Of a stretch of DNA of 64,000 nt, positions 6,595 to 15,745 are shown in pieces. This DNA comes from PSRF01 sp051000815 (GTDB lineage Bacteria; Acidobacteriota; Blastocatellia; Pyrinomonadales; Pyrinomonadaceae). The stretch lies in contig JBPCNX010000047.1 of the NCBI GenBank assembly GCA_051000815.1, positions 112,707-176,706 on the forward strand. Direction: 5' to 3'. The first letter of the stretch is position 1. Every line of letters begins with the position of its first letter. The notes below the pieces were generated by a model. That model made no database searches. It saw only the letters and a program-made list of their open reading frames with translations, and was not told the DNA's origin. The translations under genes were made by a program, and so were the position numbers.

Positions 6595-9500
6595 ATGCAG
6601 AACAGCGCCCCCCAAAGGCATCGTTTAATTTCAGGTCTCTTCTTACTCGCGGCAATCTTCTCAATCCTATTGGGACCTCTATCGGTTCAGGCCCAATCTG
6701 GAGCGACAGGGAGTCTCGGCGGCGTGGTTCAGGATCCTAATGGTGCGAACTTGCCAGGCGTTAGTGTGACCGTCCGAAATATTGCTACCAGCGCAGAGCG
6801 CACAGTGGTTACAAATGAGGATGGTCGCTGGGCTATTCCCGGACTCTCGGTGGGAACCTATCAAATAAACTACGAGTCCGTTGGTTTCAAAAAACTGGTG
6901 AGGGATGGAATGTCAGTCGAAGCTTCGGTCCCGCGCACTCTTGAAGACAAGTTGGAAGTTGGCGAAGTCGGAGCTGTAGTAAACATAACAGAGGGAGCCT
7001 CGCTTGTTACGCCTGAGACCGCCACGACTTTTCGCCAGCTCTCATCGGAAGACCTTGTCGCGGTTCCAACCTCGACGCGCAGTTTTACTCAACTGCTGTC
7101 GACCGAAGCCGGCGTTAATACCGAGCTGTCGCCCGTTCTGACTAACGGCAACGGAAACCAGTCGCCTTCAGTAAACGGAACACGCACGACAAGCACGAGC
7201 CTTTTCTTCAACGGTATCGACGCGACGAACATCACCACCAATGAAGGTTCGTTAAATGACAATATTGCCCCGGCGCCTGAGACGTTGCAGGAAGTTAAGC
7301 TGCAAACCAGCCTCTACGACGCTTCAACCGGACGGTCCGGTGGCGGTAACTTCCAGCTCATAACTAAGCAGGGCGGCAACAGCTTTAATGGATCGGTCTA
7401 TTACTACCTGCAGAACGAAAAGTTCAATGCTAACGACTTCTTCTTCAACAAAGAGGGGATTGACAGGCCCAAAGCACGCCGAAACGAGGCCGGCTTCACT
7501 CTCGGCGGGCCAATCAAGAAGGATAAGGTCTTTTTCTTCGGCAGCTACCAGTACACAGATGCCATTACGGGCTTTGTCCCTACGGCCAGAAGCACGACGG
7601 CATTGCCGTTAGCCTTCACGTTGCTGGGCGACGACCGCTCGTCACAGGCTGTTGCAAACGCCTTCAATCAAGCCCGCGACCAGTATCGCGTCTCGCAGGG
7701 CCAACTTGCTGTATGTAGTGTTACCCCACTGCCCGCGGGGTGTCTGACAGCGGCTGATATTTCTCCCGTCGCTCTCAATCTTCTCAACCTTCGCAACCCA
7801 GCTACAGGCGGATTCGTTTTACCTTCAACACACGCCGGAGGACGAATCATCGGCTACGATCGCGCAAATCGTACTGGCGCCGGTGCGATTACGACGCGTG
7901 GTTTCCAGTTCGGTCAGAACCCTGGTGTTGTTACCCGCGCGCTTTTTGAGGATAACCCGCTCATGCAGCAACTCAACGTTCATCCCTCTGAATTCAAACA
8001 ACATCAACTTAGTCTGAGATTGGACGGACGCCTGGCTAAGGCAAACTCATTGAGCGGCACATTTTTCTTCAGTAACTTCCCGGCGCTCGATTCCTTTCCA
8101 GATCCCTCAAGCCTGGCTTCGCCGTTTACGTTACGCCGGGCCGACCAGAATAGAACGCTTGCCGTTTCTGATCAGCACGTCTTCGGTCCAACACTGATCA
8201 ATGAAGCACGGTTCGGTTATTTCTATCTCAATAATACGCGAAGCCTTGACGATCCTTATCTCACTGACGAGTTCACCAGCGCTGCGGTCGGCATTTCAAA
8301 TCCTGCACTCTTGTTCGACGACAGCCCGGCAACGCGACGCCTGGGTCACTTCATCGGCCGCCCGGCCACGAACATGTCTCAGTTCTCCTTTGGTGGTCCA
8401 AACGACTCATTCAACCAGCGCAAGCAACAGACCTTCAGTTTTGCTGACAATCTTACCTGGATCAAAGGTAGCCACACGCTCCGCTTCGGTGGCGACTTCA
8501 AACGTCATCAATATGATTCAAGCTTGCCCGAAGAGCAGGCGACCGAGTTTGAAAAGTTTGATAGCTTCACGCAGCTTTTGACGGGGAATGCGACGGAAGC
8601 TGATACGCAGTTTGGCGTTACCAGCAAGACCTTTAGATTCCGTGACTACAGCGGTTATATCGCGGACGATTGGAAGGTCTCGCGCAAGCTTAGTCTTAAC
8701 CTGGGTTTGCGCTATGAGTTGTTCATGTGGCCAACCGAAAAAGATGGTCGCATCGGCAACTTCGACTTCACGAACTTTGAGACGTGCTTCACTCAATCCG
8801 GTGGCAACAACGCGGTCTGCGACAGTCCCTCACCAGGTTTCCTGGTGCCTGCCAATGTTCGACCTACTGGGCTCGCCAATGTTGATGCCGCCATCGATGC
8901 TACGGCGAAGGCCGGTAACAACCACACGCTTAAGGGTCAGGACACGAACAATTTTGCGCCGCGAGTTGGCTTCGCCTATTCGCCCCTGGAGTCGAACCGG
9001 CTGGTTGTGCGAGGCGGATTCGGCTTCTTTTATGATCGGCCATCGGCCTCGTTCATCAACACTGTATTCAGTAATTACCCCTTCCTGCGCGAAATTGAAA
9101 TTACGGTTCCTTCCGGAAACGTTCCCATCGCAAATGCATTCGGTGCTCAGCCGACAACCCTGTCCCTTGCCAACTGGCTCCCTTTCCGTGTCACACGAGG
9201 TTCGGGATCTGGCGGCAGTTACGTCATCCGCGACAACACGGGGGTTTCTCGCGATGCGCGCAACAATCCCACCACACCTGCGGGAAACATCGCGGAGACG
9301 TTTGAATTTCGTGCAGTAGATCGCAATCTCAAAACTCCTTACGTACAACAGTGGAATCTTGGCTTCCAGTATGAGGTTACGAAGAACCTTCTCTTTGAAG
9401 CGCGCTACGTAGGAACCCGCGGGAAGAATTTGCTTCAAGCGGTGGCTTTCAATCAGGGCTTTGACCTCAACGATCCCAGCACGCCGGATCATATATACGA

Positions 9501-10584
9501 GCGCTTCAATCAGGCATACGTGGCCGCCGGCTCGCCCAATGGCCCCCTGAATTCAGGAACGACTGCCCGAGACCGTGGCGTCGGAAGGGCCTTTGGCTTT
9601 GCGAATCCTTATCGAGTCGGCGCCTCGGCGGCCTGCGCTGGTGGCGTCTTAGGTATAGCCAGTGGCACTCCCTTGGATCTGAATCTGGCAAATCCCTTGA
9701 CCTGCTCGGGAAGTACGCTGGGAGGCGGTCAAGTCATTAATTTCGAAGCTCGCGTCCCTATTCTTGGTTTTAACGTACCGGAAGCGTTGGTGCTGCGTTC
9801 GGATGGTGAATCGAACTATCACGGCGCTCAATTCAGCCTTACACAGCGGCTCTCTCGCGGACTCCATTTCCACGCCGCCTACACTTGGTCCAGATCGATG
9901 GACACCAGTTCGACGGATCCAGGTAGCACGGCTGGTTCGGGCAAGCCCGATGTGCCCAACACCGGCTTCGTGGTGCAGGGGGATTTGCGCAACCTCGAGG
10001 CTAATCGCTCAGTATCGGATTTTGATCGCACGCATCGGTTCAGCCTCAACTTCGTTTATGACATCCCCAGGCTCCGGGGCGGCAAGTTCTTTAGTGGATG
10101 GCAGCTTTCGGGCTTCTTCCAGGCACAGACCGGGGCGCCCTACAGCATTTTCTCGCCTGAGCCGGAAATTCAAACTGCGACTCAGTATGCCGACCTGGTC
10201 CGCGGCTCCGGCGGTCTCTACCGACTCGGCTTCGGGAGACCCGGCCTTTGCGGCTCACTGGACGATTTGAGGCAACCAGGTGCGGACATTACCGAAGACG
10301 CCTTTAACCGTTCAGTGCTTTGTTCGCCGCTAGGTCAAAACGGCAGCTTGGGCCGCAACGTTCTCCGTGCTCCGATGCAGTCCCGATTCGACCTGGGAAT
10401 ATTGAAGTCCACTAAGTTAACGGAGACGGTTTCTCTCGATTTCGGATGGGACATTTTCAACGTCTTCAACCGTGCGAACTTTGCTGCGCCCGACTTTGAA
10501 TTGGGTAGTCCGGACTTTGGTCGCATCACGAGTACGGTTGGTGGGCCGCGCGTGATGCAGTTCAAGGCAAAGTTAAAGTTCTAA
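6595..10584 (+). CDS. Oar-like TonB-dependent receptor with carboxypeptidase-regulatory-like N-terminal domain
   Basis: The ATG at 6595, 7 nt after AGGAG, gives 1,329 aa; the open frame reaches further up but has no ribosome binding site there. A signal peptide (about 1-34) is followed by a carboxypeptidase-regulatory-like beta-sandwich (about 38-115: GSLGGVVQDPNGANLPGV, then GTYQINYESVGF), a plug domain (about 120-290, with NGIDATNITTNEG) and a long beta-barrel ending in a terminal phenylalanine (QFKAKLKF), the usual outer-membrane insertion signal. Such receptors import large or scarce substrates using TonB energy. The substrate is unknown; its Pho-box-like promoter and position next to pst genes suggest a phosphate-containing ligand. 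Confidence 0.9.
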   Translation: MQNSAPQRHRLISGLFLLAAIFSILLGPLSVQAQSGATGSLGGVVQDPNGANLPGVSVTVRNIATSAERTVVTNEDGRWAIPGLSVGTYQINYESVGFKKLVRDGMSVEASVPRTLEDKLEVGEVGAVVNITEGASLVTPETATTFRQLSSEDLVAVPTSTRSFTQLLSTEAGVNTELSPVLTNGNGNQSPSVNGTRTTSTSLFFNGIDATNITTNEGSLNDNIAPAPETLQEVKLQTSLYDASTGRSGGGNFQLITKQGGNSFNGSVYYYLQNEKFNANDFFFNKEGIDRPKARRNEAGFTLGGPIKKDKVFFFGSYQYTDAITGFVPTARSTTALPLAFTLLGDDRSSQAVANAFNQARDQYRVSQGQLAVCSVTPLPAGCLTAADISPVALNLLNLRNPATGGFVLPSTHAGGRIIGYDRANRTGAGAITTRGFQFGQNPGVVTRALFEDNPLMQQLNVHPSEFKQHQLSLRLDGRLAKANSLSGTFFFSNFPALDSFPDPSSLASPFTLRRADQNRTLAVSDQHVFGPTLINEARFGYFYLNNTRSLDDPYLTDEFTSAAVGISNPALLFDDSPATRRLGHFIGRPATNMSQFSFGGPNDSFNQRKQQTFSFADNLTWIKGSHTLRFGGDFKRHQYDSSLPEEQATEFEKFDSFTQLLTGNATEADTQFGVTSKTFRFRDYSGYIADDWKVSRKLSLNLGLRYELFMWPTEKDGRIGNFDFTNFETCFTQSGGNNAVCDSPSPGFLVPANVRPTGLANVDAAIDATAKAGNNHTLKGQDTNNFAPRVGFAYSPLESNRLVVRGGFGFFYDRPSASFINTVFSNYPFLREIEITVPSGNVPIANAFGAQPTTLSLANWLPFRVTRGSGSGGSYVIRDNTGVSRDARNNPTTPAGNIAETFEFRAVDRNLKTPYVQQWNLGFQYEVTKNLLFEARYVGTRGKNLLQAVAFNQGFDLNDPSTPDHIYERFNQAYVAAGSPNGPLNSGTTARDRGVGRAFGFANPYRVGASAACAGGVLGIASGTPLDLNLANPLTCSGSTLGGGQVINFEARVPILGFNVPEALVLRSDGESNYHGAQFSLTQRLSRGLHFHAAYTWSRSMDTSSTDPGSTAGSGKPDVPNTGFVVQGDLRNLEANRSVSDFDRTHRFSLNFVYDIPRLRGGKFFSGWQLSGFFQAQTGAPYSIFSPEPEIQTATQYADLVRGSGGLYRLGFGRPGLCGSLDDLRQPGADITEDAFNRSVLCSPLGQNGSLGRNVLRAPMQSRFDLGILKSTKLTETVSLDFGWDIFNVFNRANFAAPDFELGSPDFGRITSTVGGPRVMQFKAKLKF

Positions 10585-10597
10585 CTTCGTTGGAATT

Positions 10598-10633
10598 GGG
10601 ATCGTTCGTAGGTCTTCCAGCGCGAACGATCCC
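10598..10633 (+). terminator. Perfect 11-bp hairpin after the TonB receptor gene
   Basis: GGGATCGTTCG (10598-10608) pairs perfectly with CGAACGATCCC (10623-10633) around a 14-nt loop. It starts 13 nt after the receptor stop codon, in the position of a terminator, but no U-tract follows. It may be a factor-assisted terminator, an mRNA-stabilising 3' hairpin or a partial barrier before the winged-helix gene. Confidence 0.5.
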
Positions 10634-10675
10634 CAGGGTAGCGGTAAGTCGTGGCGGGACCTAATCAAAATTATT

Positions 10676-11038
10676 ATGTCGCTTACGGAAATGTCGCTCA
10701 CTGAGCGGAGGCAGAACGAGTCTTCCGATGACATCTACGACGATGGATATCTGCGCGTGGAGCACAAGGCTTACTACGTATCCTGTGCGGGCAATTCGAT
10801 AAGGCTGCCGCGAACTGAATTTTTGATCTTCTCGCGCCTGGCCCGATCACCCGAGCGAATTGTGACGGCAGAAGAACTTTGGGAATACGCCTGGGGATCC
10901 GATAAGCCTCTCAACACGGAAAGTTTGCATGTCTACATCTATCGCCTGCGCAACAAGCTTGGGTCCTATAATTTAAGCATTGATACCATGGTCAATGTCG
11001 GTTACCGACTATTGCTTAACCCGCAGGCGAATACCTGA
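10676..11038 (+). CDS. Receiver-less OmpR/PhoB-type winged-helix DNA-binding protein
   Basis: The 120-aa protein is a single winged helix of the Trans_reg_C type: IRLPRTEFLIFSRLARSPERI, then a recognition-helix region with TESLHVYIYRLRNKLG and the terminal wing VGYRLL. The usual receiver domain with its phospho-acceptor aspartate is absent; only about 20 polar residues precede the domain. It therefore cannot be phosphorylated in the normal way and may bind DNA constitutively or partner another regulator. It lies between the TonB receptor and pstS on the same strand, which suggests that it regulates one or both. A closer in-frame ATG (Met6) is possible. Confidence 0.8.
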   Translation: MSLTEMSLTERRQNESSDDIYDDGYLRVEHKAYYVSCAGNSIRLPRTEFLIFSRLARSPERIVTAEELWEYAWGSDKPLNTESLHVYIYRLRNKLGSYNLSIDTMVNVGYRLLLNPQANT

Positions 11039-11059
11039 GCAATCGAACTCGAGAGATTG

Positions 11060-11113
11060 TTTACCCAGAGTTCAGATGCTGTTCAGTTAGATGTAACACT
11101 CCGCACTTAGGAT
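11060..11113 (+). promoter_or_regulatory. Candidate Pho-box promoter of the pst-pho operon
   Basis: Hexamers TTTACC (11060), TTCAGA (11071), TTCAGT (11082) and GTAACA (11093) repeat at exactly 11 bp, followed after 9 nt by a -10-like TAGGAT (11108-11113). No -35 element is evident, as expected for an activator-dependent Pho promoter. It lies 52 nt before pstS, the classic Pho-regulated gene, which is the strongest argument that these arrays bind the PhoB encoded downstream. Confidence 0.65.
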
Positions 11114-11150
11114 TCCAGTCGGAAAACCAACACATTTCAGGAGAATTCGT

Positions 11151-12239
11151 ATGTTTCGTGCCTTAAAGACTTTCCGAATAACGCCGCTGCTCGCTATCGC
11201 GGGCCTTTTATTCGTCGCATTCTCGTGTAGCCCTGGAGGCGGCAGCGGTCCCGGAGCAAGCGGATCGACGATCAGTCTGCAGGGCGCGGGCGCGACGTTT
11301 CCGAACCCGCTCTATCAGAAGTGGCTCAGCGAATACGGCAAGCTGCACCCTAATGTCCGCATTGATTACCAGTCGATCGGGTCAGGCGGCGGCATAAAGC
11401 AGATCAAGGAACAGACGGTTGACTTCGGCGCTTCCGATGCGCCGATGAAAGACGAAGACCTGAAATCCGCTGCCGGCGAGTTACTACACATACCGACTGT
11501 CTTGGGAGCCGTTGTGCTTACCTACAATCTGCAGGGTGTCGATAAGCCTTTGCGATTTTCTCCGGATGTCATTGCCGACATATTTCTCGGCACGATTAAA
11601 AAGTGGAACGACGCTCGTATTCAGGCCGACAACCCTGATGTGAGTTTGCCCACCTCGGATATTACGGTGGCGCACCGTTCCGATGGCAGCGGCACTTCGG
11701 CTGTGTTTACAGATTACTTGTCAAGAGTAAGTGCTGAGTGGAAAGAGAAAGTTGGGGCGGGAACTTCGCCGAAGTGGCCCGTCGGCCTTGGCGGTAAAGG
11801 AAATGAGGGTGTGACCGGACAGGTCAAGCAAACTCCAAACACCCTCGGATACGTCGAGTTGGCCTACGCAGTTCAAAACAAGCTGCCCGTCGCCTTAATT
11901 AAGAATCGGTCGGGGGACTTCATTGAGCCGTCATTTGACGCAGTCACTGCGGCAGCCGCGGAATCACTTCCGACCACGCCGGATGATCTGCGGGTATCGA
12001 TCACTGATGGCGCCGGAAAGGGCACATACCCAATCTCCAGTTACACCTACCTACTCGTCTACAAGGAACAGAAAGATGAGGCCAAGGGAAAGGCTTTGGT
12101 CGATTTTCTCTGGTGGGGGATTCACGAAGGTGAGAAGTTTGCAAAGGACCTAAACTATTCACCGTTGCCGACCGACATCGTGAAGCGTGCCGAAGTGAAA
12201 ATCAATTCCATACACTCGGGCGGCAAGCCGCTGCGATAA
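11151..12239 (+). CDS. pstS: Phosphate ABC transporter substrate-binding protein PstS
   Basis: The 362-aa protein begins with a hydrophobic export signal ending in VAFSC, a slightly atypical lipobox, so it is probably a membrane-anchored lipoprotein. Mature-region hallmarks of phosphate-binding PstS include LQGAGATFPNPLYQKW, the glycine-rich IGSGGGIKQI, FGASDAPM, and HRSDGSGTSAVFTDYLS, which contribute ligands to phosphate. GAGKGTYPISSYTYLLV is the conserved C-terminal strand region. It captures phosphate and passes it to PstCA. AGGAG precedes the ATG, and a Pho-box array lies just upstream. Confidence 0.95.
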   Translation: MFRALKTFRITPLLAIAGLLFVAFSCSPGGGSGPGASGSTISLQGAGATFPNPLYQKWLSEYGKLHPNVRIDYQSIGSGGGIKQIKEQTVDFGASDAPMKDEDLKSAAGELLHIPTVLGAVVLTYNLQGVDKPLRFSPDVIADIFLGTIKKWNDARIQADNPDVSLPTSDITVAHRSDGSGTSAVFTDYLSRVSAEWKEKVGAGTSPKWPVGLGGKGNEGVTGQVKQTPNTLGYVELAYAVQNKLPVALIKNRSGDFIEPSFDAVTAAAAESLPTTPDDLRVSITDGAGKGTYPISSYTYLLVYKEQKDEAKGKALVDFLWWGIHEGEKFAKDLNYSPLPTDIVKRAEVKINSIHSGGKPLR

Positions 12240-12293
12240 GATCTGGTTACACGTAGTTCGGCAACGTTCTGCCCTGGTACACCTTCAATTCAG

Positions 12294-13298
12294 ATGACTG
12301 GTAACAGCGAAGACCCGGACGACAAGCTCAAGTTTGTCGGACTGTGGGCGCGCTTGCTCAACGCTTTCTCACCAACGGGCAATCCCGGCGACGCGATGTT
12401 TCGTGGACTGCTTTTCACTGCAGCTCTCTTGTCGCTTTTGATTGTGGTCGGGATGATCGTCGCGCTCGCCGGGCAATCGATGCTCTCAATCCGTCAATTT
12501 GGCTTTTCGTTTATAACCGGTACGGACTGGAATCCGGTTAAAGGTCAGTTTGGTGCGTTGCCATTCATTTACGGCACAATTGTCTCCTCATTAATCGCAA
12601 TCCTGATCAGCGTGCCTCTTTCGTTGGGAATAGCGATTTTCCTCGTTGAGCAGGCGCCAACCTATCTTGCGAGGCCGCTCGGATTTTTGGTGGAGCTGCT
12701 CGCTGCGATCCCGTCGGTTGTTTACGGCCTGTGGGGAATCTTCGTTCTCGCTCCATTCTTGCGTGTTCACGTTGAACCACCCTTGCAAAGCTGGTTTGGC
12801 TGGCTCCCCTTTTTTCAGGGACCAATAACGGGCATTGGGTTGTTAACGGGTGGTGTAATCCTCGCAATCATGGTGACACCGATCATCTCAGCGATCGTAC
12901 GGGATGTTCTGACCGCCGTGCCTAGTTCTCAACGAGAAGCTGCGCTTGCGCTTGGTGCTACGAAGTGGGAGACGACGCGAGTCGTGCTGGTGAATGGCGC
13001 GCCGGGAATTGCCGGCGCCGTAATCCTCGGGCTTGGCCGCGCCCTTGGAGAGACGATGGCCGTCACCATGGTCATTGGAAATAGACCTCAAATCAGCCTG
13101 TCTTTGTTTGCGCCGTCTTACACGATTGCTTCAGTAATAGCGAACGAATTTACTGAGGCGACCGAGGATATTTACTTGAGTGCCCTGGTTGAGTTGGGTC
13201 TGATTCTCTTTTTCGTGACCTTCGTGGTAAACGCGATCGCCCGCCTGTTGGTTTGGAACGTAACGCGGAAGACAGGGGGCGTTGGCAGGGCAGCGTAA
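12294..13298 (+). CDS. pstC: Phosphate ABC transporter permease PstC
   Basis: This 334-aa inner-membrane permease has about six transmembrane helices and a periplasmic region after the first. The cytoplasmic ABC-coupling (EAA) loop reads SQREAALALGATKWETTRVVL, followed by GLGRALGETMAVTMVIGN, both characteristic of PstC. ISVPLSLGIAIFLVEQAP and AAIPSVVYGLWGIFVLAP also match the family. It is the second gene of the operon, 54 nt after pstS. Confidence 0.95.
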   Translation: MTGNSEDPDDKLKFVGLWARLLNAFSPTGNPGDAMFRGLLFTAALLSLLIVVGMIVALAGQSMLSIRQFGFSFITGTDWNPVKGQFGALPFIYGTIVSSLIAILISVPLSLGIAIFLVEQAPTYLARPLGFLVELLAAIPSVVYGLWGIFVLAPFLRVHVEPPLQSWFGWLPFFQGPITGIGLLTGGVILAIMVTPIISAIVRDVLTAVPSSQREAALALGATKWETTRVVLVNGAPGIAGAVILGLGRALGETMAVTMVIGNRPQISLSLFAPSYTIASVIANEFTEATEDIYLSALVELGLILFFVTFVVNAIARLLVWNVTRKTGGVGRAA

Positions 13299-13305
13299 TA
13301 TTTTT

Positions 13306-14139
13306 ATGAGAAGGGCCGATAGAATTCGCCGCAGCACCAGCGCGATGATGACGATGCTGACCGCGTTCTGTACCATCGCCGCCGTTGGAATTCTGCTGAT
13401 CATTCTGACCTACATCGCGCTGCAAGGAGTGACGTCCCTTAGTGTTGCTTTCCTGATTGATAGTCCCAAGCCGGTAGGTGAAGGCGGCGGCATTGGCAAC
13501 GCCATTCTCGGCTCGTTGGTTCTCTTACTGCTGGCCTCAGGAATCGGTCTTCCTGTCGGCATCGCCATTGGAATCTATTTATCAGAATTTGGCGCCGGCA
13601 AGTTTGGCAGCATGGTGCGCTTCGTAACAGACACACTGACAGGCATTCCTTCAATCGTCACCGGCGTTTTCGTGTATACAATCGTCGTTATCCCGCTGAG
13701 GCATTTTTCGGCACTAGCCGGGGGTATCGCGTTGGCGATGATTATGATCCCGATTGTGGCGCGTACGACTGAAGAGATGATCAAGCTGGTCCCGCACAGC
13801 CTGCGTGAGGGGGCCCTGGCTCTGGGCGCGCCGCAATGGCGAGTAACGATGGGCGTAGTTGTACCAGCGGCGGCTTCAGGGATCGCGACCGGAGCAATGT
13901 TGGCGATAGCGCGCGTCTCCGGCGAAACTGCGCCACTACTGTTTACGGCATTTGGCAGCAGGTTTTTCAGTTATTACCTTGATGAACCGATCGCTTCCCT
14001 GACAGTACAAATTTATAACTATGCAATCTCGCCTTATGATGAATGGCATGCGCAGGCTTGGGCGGCGACTCTCGTGCTTATGACTCTGATTCTGTCGATT
14101 AATATCGCGGTGCGCTTTGTAACACGGAAGAAATTCTAG
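13306..14139 (+). CDS. pstA: Phosphate ABC transporter permease PstA
   Basis: The permease partner of PstC has about six transmembrane helices, the coupling loop HSLREGALALGAPQWRVTM, and PstA-type segments DTLTGIPSIVTGVFVYT and ARVSGETAPLLFTAFGS. I place the start at ATG 13306, 7 nt after the pstC stop (277 aa). An in-frame TTG at 13282, overlapping pstC and closely preceded by AGGGGG, is the alternative, adding eight residues. Both starts imply translational coupling to pstC. Confidence 0.93.
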   Translation: MRRADRIRRSTSAMMTMLTAFCTIAAVGILLIILTYIALQGVTSLSVAFLIDSPKPVGEGGGIGNAILGSLVLLLLASGIGLPVGIAIGIYLSEFGAGKFGSMVRFVTDTLTGIPSIVTGVFVYTIVVIPLRHFSALAGGIALAMIMIPIVARTTEEMIKLVPHSLREGALALGAPQWRVTMGVVVPAAASGIATGAMLAIARVSGETAPLLFTAFGSRFFSYYLDEPIASLTVQIYNYAISPYDEWHAQAWAATLVLMTLILSINIAVRFVTRKKF

Positions 14140-14141
14140 AG

Positions 14142-14984
14142 ATGTCTTCGTCAACCCCAACAATAAGAACCAAGGTTACGACTTCCGTTCCAGAGTCGGG
14201 CGATCTTTCAGGTGCAGGTGTGGGAGGGGCAGCCAAGATAGCTGTCAGCAATTTGGACTTTTTTTATGGCAAGACCCAGGCGCTGCATGGAATTTCAGTA
14301 ACCATTCCGCAAAGCGTGGTAATGGCATTTATCGGCCCGTCCGGCTGTGGCAAGTCGACATTTCTGCGCACGCTGAATCGCATGAATGATGTCATTCCGG
14401 GAACGCGTGTGGCCGGCGAAGTCCTGATTGATGATAAGGACATCTACGCGCCCGGGACCGATGTGGTAGAACTGCGGCGCAAGGTCGGTATGGTATTTCA
14501 GAAGTCGAATCCGTTTCCCAAATCGATCTTTGACAATGTCGCTTATGGGCTCCGAATCAACCGGTTAACTTCCAGCAGTTCAGAGCTCGCAGCGCGAGTG
14601 GAGCAGGCCCTTAAAGACGCGGCGTTGTGGGAGGAAGTGAAGGACCGTCTTAAGTCTTCCGCGCTAAGCCTGTCCGGGGGCCAACAGCAGCGGCTTTGCA
14701 TTGCGCGAGCTTTAGCGGTGCGACCTGAAGTAGTCTTGATGGATGAACCCGCCTCAGCGCTAGATCCCGTGGCCACTTACAAAATTGAAGAACTCATCGT
14801 CGAATTGAAGAAGCAATACACAATTGTGATCGTTACACACAACATGCAGCAGGCGGCGCGGGTTTCAGACACGACGGCATTCTTCCTGCTTGGTAAACTC
14901 ATCGAGGTAAATCCTACCGAGAAGATGTTTACCAATCCCGACCAGAAACTGACAGAGGATTATATAACGGGGAGGTTTGGATAA
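14142..14984 (+). CDS. pstB: Phosphate ABC transporter ATP-binding protein PstB
   Basis: The 280-aa ATPase shows all ABC motifs: Walker A GPSGCGKST, the Q-loop VGMVFQKSNPFPKSI that is typical of PstB, signature LSGGQQQRL, Walker B VVLMDEPASALDP and the switch histidine in IVTHNMQQA. An N-terminal extension of about 30 residues (serine/threonine-rich) precedes the domain. It starts 2 nt after pstA. In other bacteria PstB also takes part in PhoU-PhoR signalling of phosphate sufficiency. Confidence 0.95.
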   Translation: MSSSTPTIRTKVTTSVPESGDLSGAGVGGAAKIAVSNLDFFYGKTQALHGISVTIPQSVVMAFIGPSGCGKSTFLRTLNRMNDVIPGTRVAGEVLIDDKDIYAPGTDVVELRRKVGMVFQKSNPFPKSIFDNVAYGLRINRLTSSSSELAARVEQALKDAALWEEVKDRLKSSALSLSGGQQQRLCIARALAVRPEVVLMDEPASALDPVATYKIEELIVELKKQYTIVIVTHNMQQAARVSDTTAFFLLGKLIEVNPTEKMFTNPDQKLTEDYITGRFG

Positions 14985-14991
14985 AATCGAA

Positions 14992-15050
14992 CTCAAGAGC
15001 TTTGTGCCTGAACTTTGATTCTCCTTAGTTACTTATCAAAGCTCAAGAGC
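14992..15050 (+). repeat. Hairpins and direct repeat between pstB and phoU
   Basis: GAGCTTTG (14997-15004) can pair with CAAAGCTC (15037-15044), and CTTTGAT (15013-15019) can pair with ATCAAAG (15035-15041); the two hairpins share bases and exclude each other. A 9-bp direct repeat CTCAAGAGC flanks them (14992-15000 and 15042-15050). No U-tract is present. The structure could set the relative expression of transporter and regulator genes by processing or partial termination. Confidence 0.4.
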
Positions 15051-15079
15051 AAAGCAACAAAGTACAAGGCATAAAAGCT

Positions 15080-15742
15080 ATGGAACATCACCATCGACAT
15101 CTTGATGACGAACTAAACGAATTGCGGGACCGCGTCCTGCTATTGGGTGGCGAAGTTGAAGCTTCGCTGCAGCAGGCGATGTCCGCACTGCTCGAGCGGG
15201 ACAGCGACCTGGCTCGCGGGGTCTTAAATCATGACGACGCCATAGACCGCATCGAGGTCGAAATAGATCGTCAGTGCATCGATATTATTGCGCTCCGCCA
15301 ACCGGCGGCGCGAGATCTCCGCTTTGTAATCTCGGTTGCCAAAATGGCGCCGGTTCTCGAGCGAATCGCCGATCACGCCTGCAACATTGCCCGTGCAGCC
15401 ATCGATCTGAACAACGAGCCGGAACTAAAACAGACTGACGAACTCCGGGCGATGGCTGACGAGGCGTTTTCCATGTTGCGGGCGGCGCTCGATGCTTTTA
15501 CCAGCAACGATGCCAAGGCCGCTCGAGAAGTTATAAAGCGAGATACCGAGATTAATGAGCTTTACAATCAAATCTTCCATAGCCTGATCGAAAAAATGGT
15601 TTCAGAACCAACAACTGCCACGCGTAACGCCCGCTTGATATTCATCGCCAAGCACCTCGAGCGAATTGGCGATTATGTAACTGATATTTGCGAGTTGACC
15701 GTGTACATGGCTGAGGCGGCTTTTATCAAGCACAGCAACTAA
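15080..15742 (+). CDS. phoU: Phosphate signalling complex protein PhoU
   Basis: The 220-aa helical protein consists of two PhoU three-helix repeats, each with the metal-binding ExxxD-type helix: MAPVLERIADHACNIARAA in the first and AKHLERIGDYVTDICELTVYMAE in the second. The N-terminus HHHRHLDDELNELRDRVLLLGGEVE is the usual PhoU start. PhoU couples Pst transport activity to inhibition of the PhoR kinase and acts at the inner face of the membrane. phoB starts 3 nt after its stop codon. Confidence 0.95.
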   Translation: MEHHHRHLDDELNELRDRVLLLGGEVEASLQQAMSALLERDSDLARGVLNHDDAIDRIEVEIDRQCIDIIALRQPAARDLRFVISVAKMAPVLERIADHACNIARAAIDLNNEPELKQTDELRAMADEAFSMLRAALDAFTSNDAKAAREVIKRDTEINELYNQIFHSLIEKMVSEPTTATRNARLIFIAKHLERIGDYVTDICELTVYMAEAAFIKHSN

Positions 15743-15745
15743 TTT

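Noticed and set aside
8588..9492. Long open frames (243 and 220 codons) inside the TonB receptor gene
   Set aside because: They are out-of-frame and antisense shadows of a gene with clear signal peptide, plug and barrel features.
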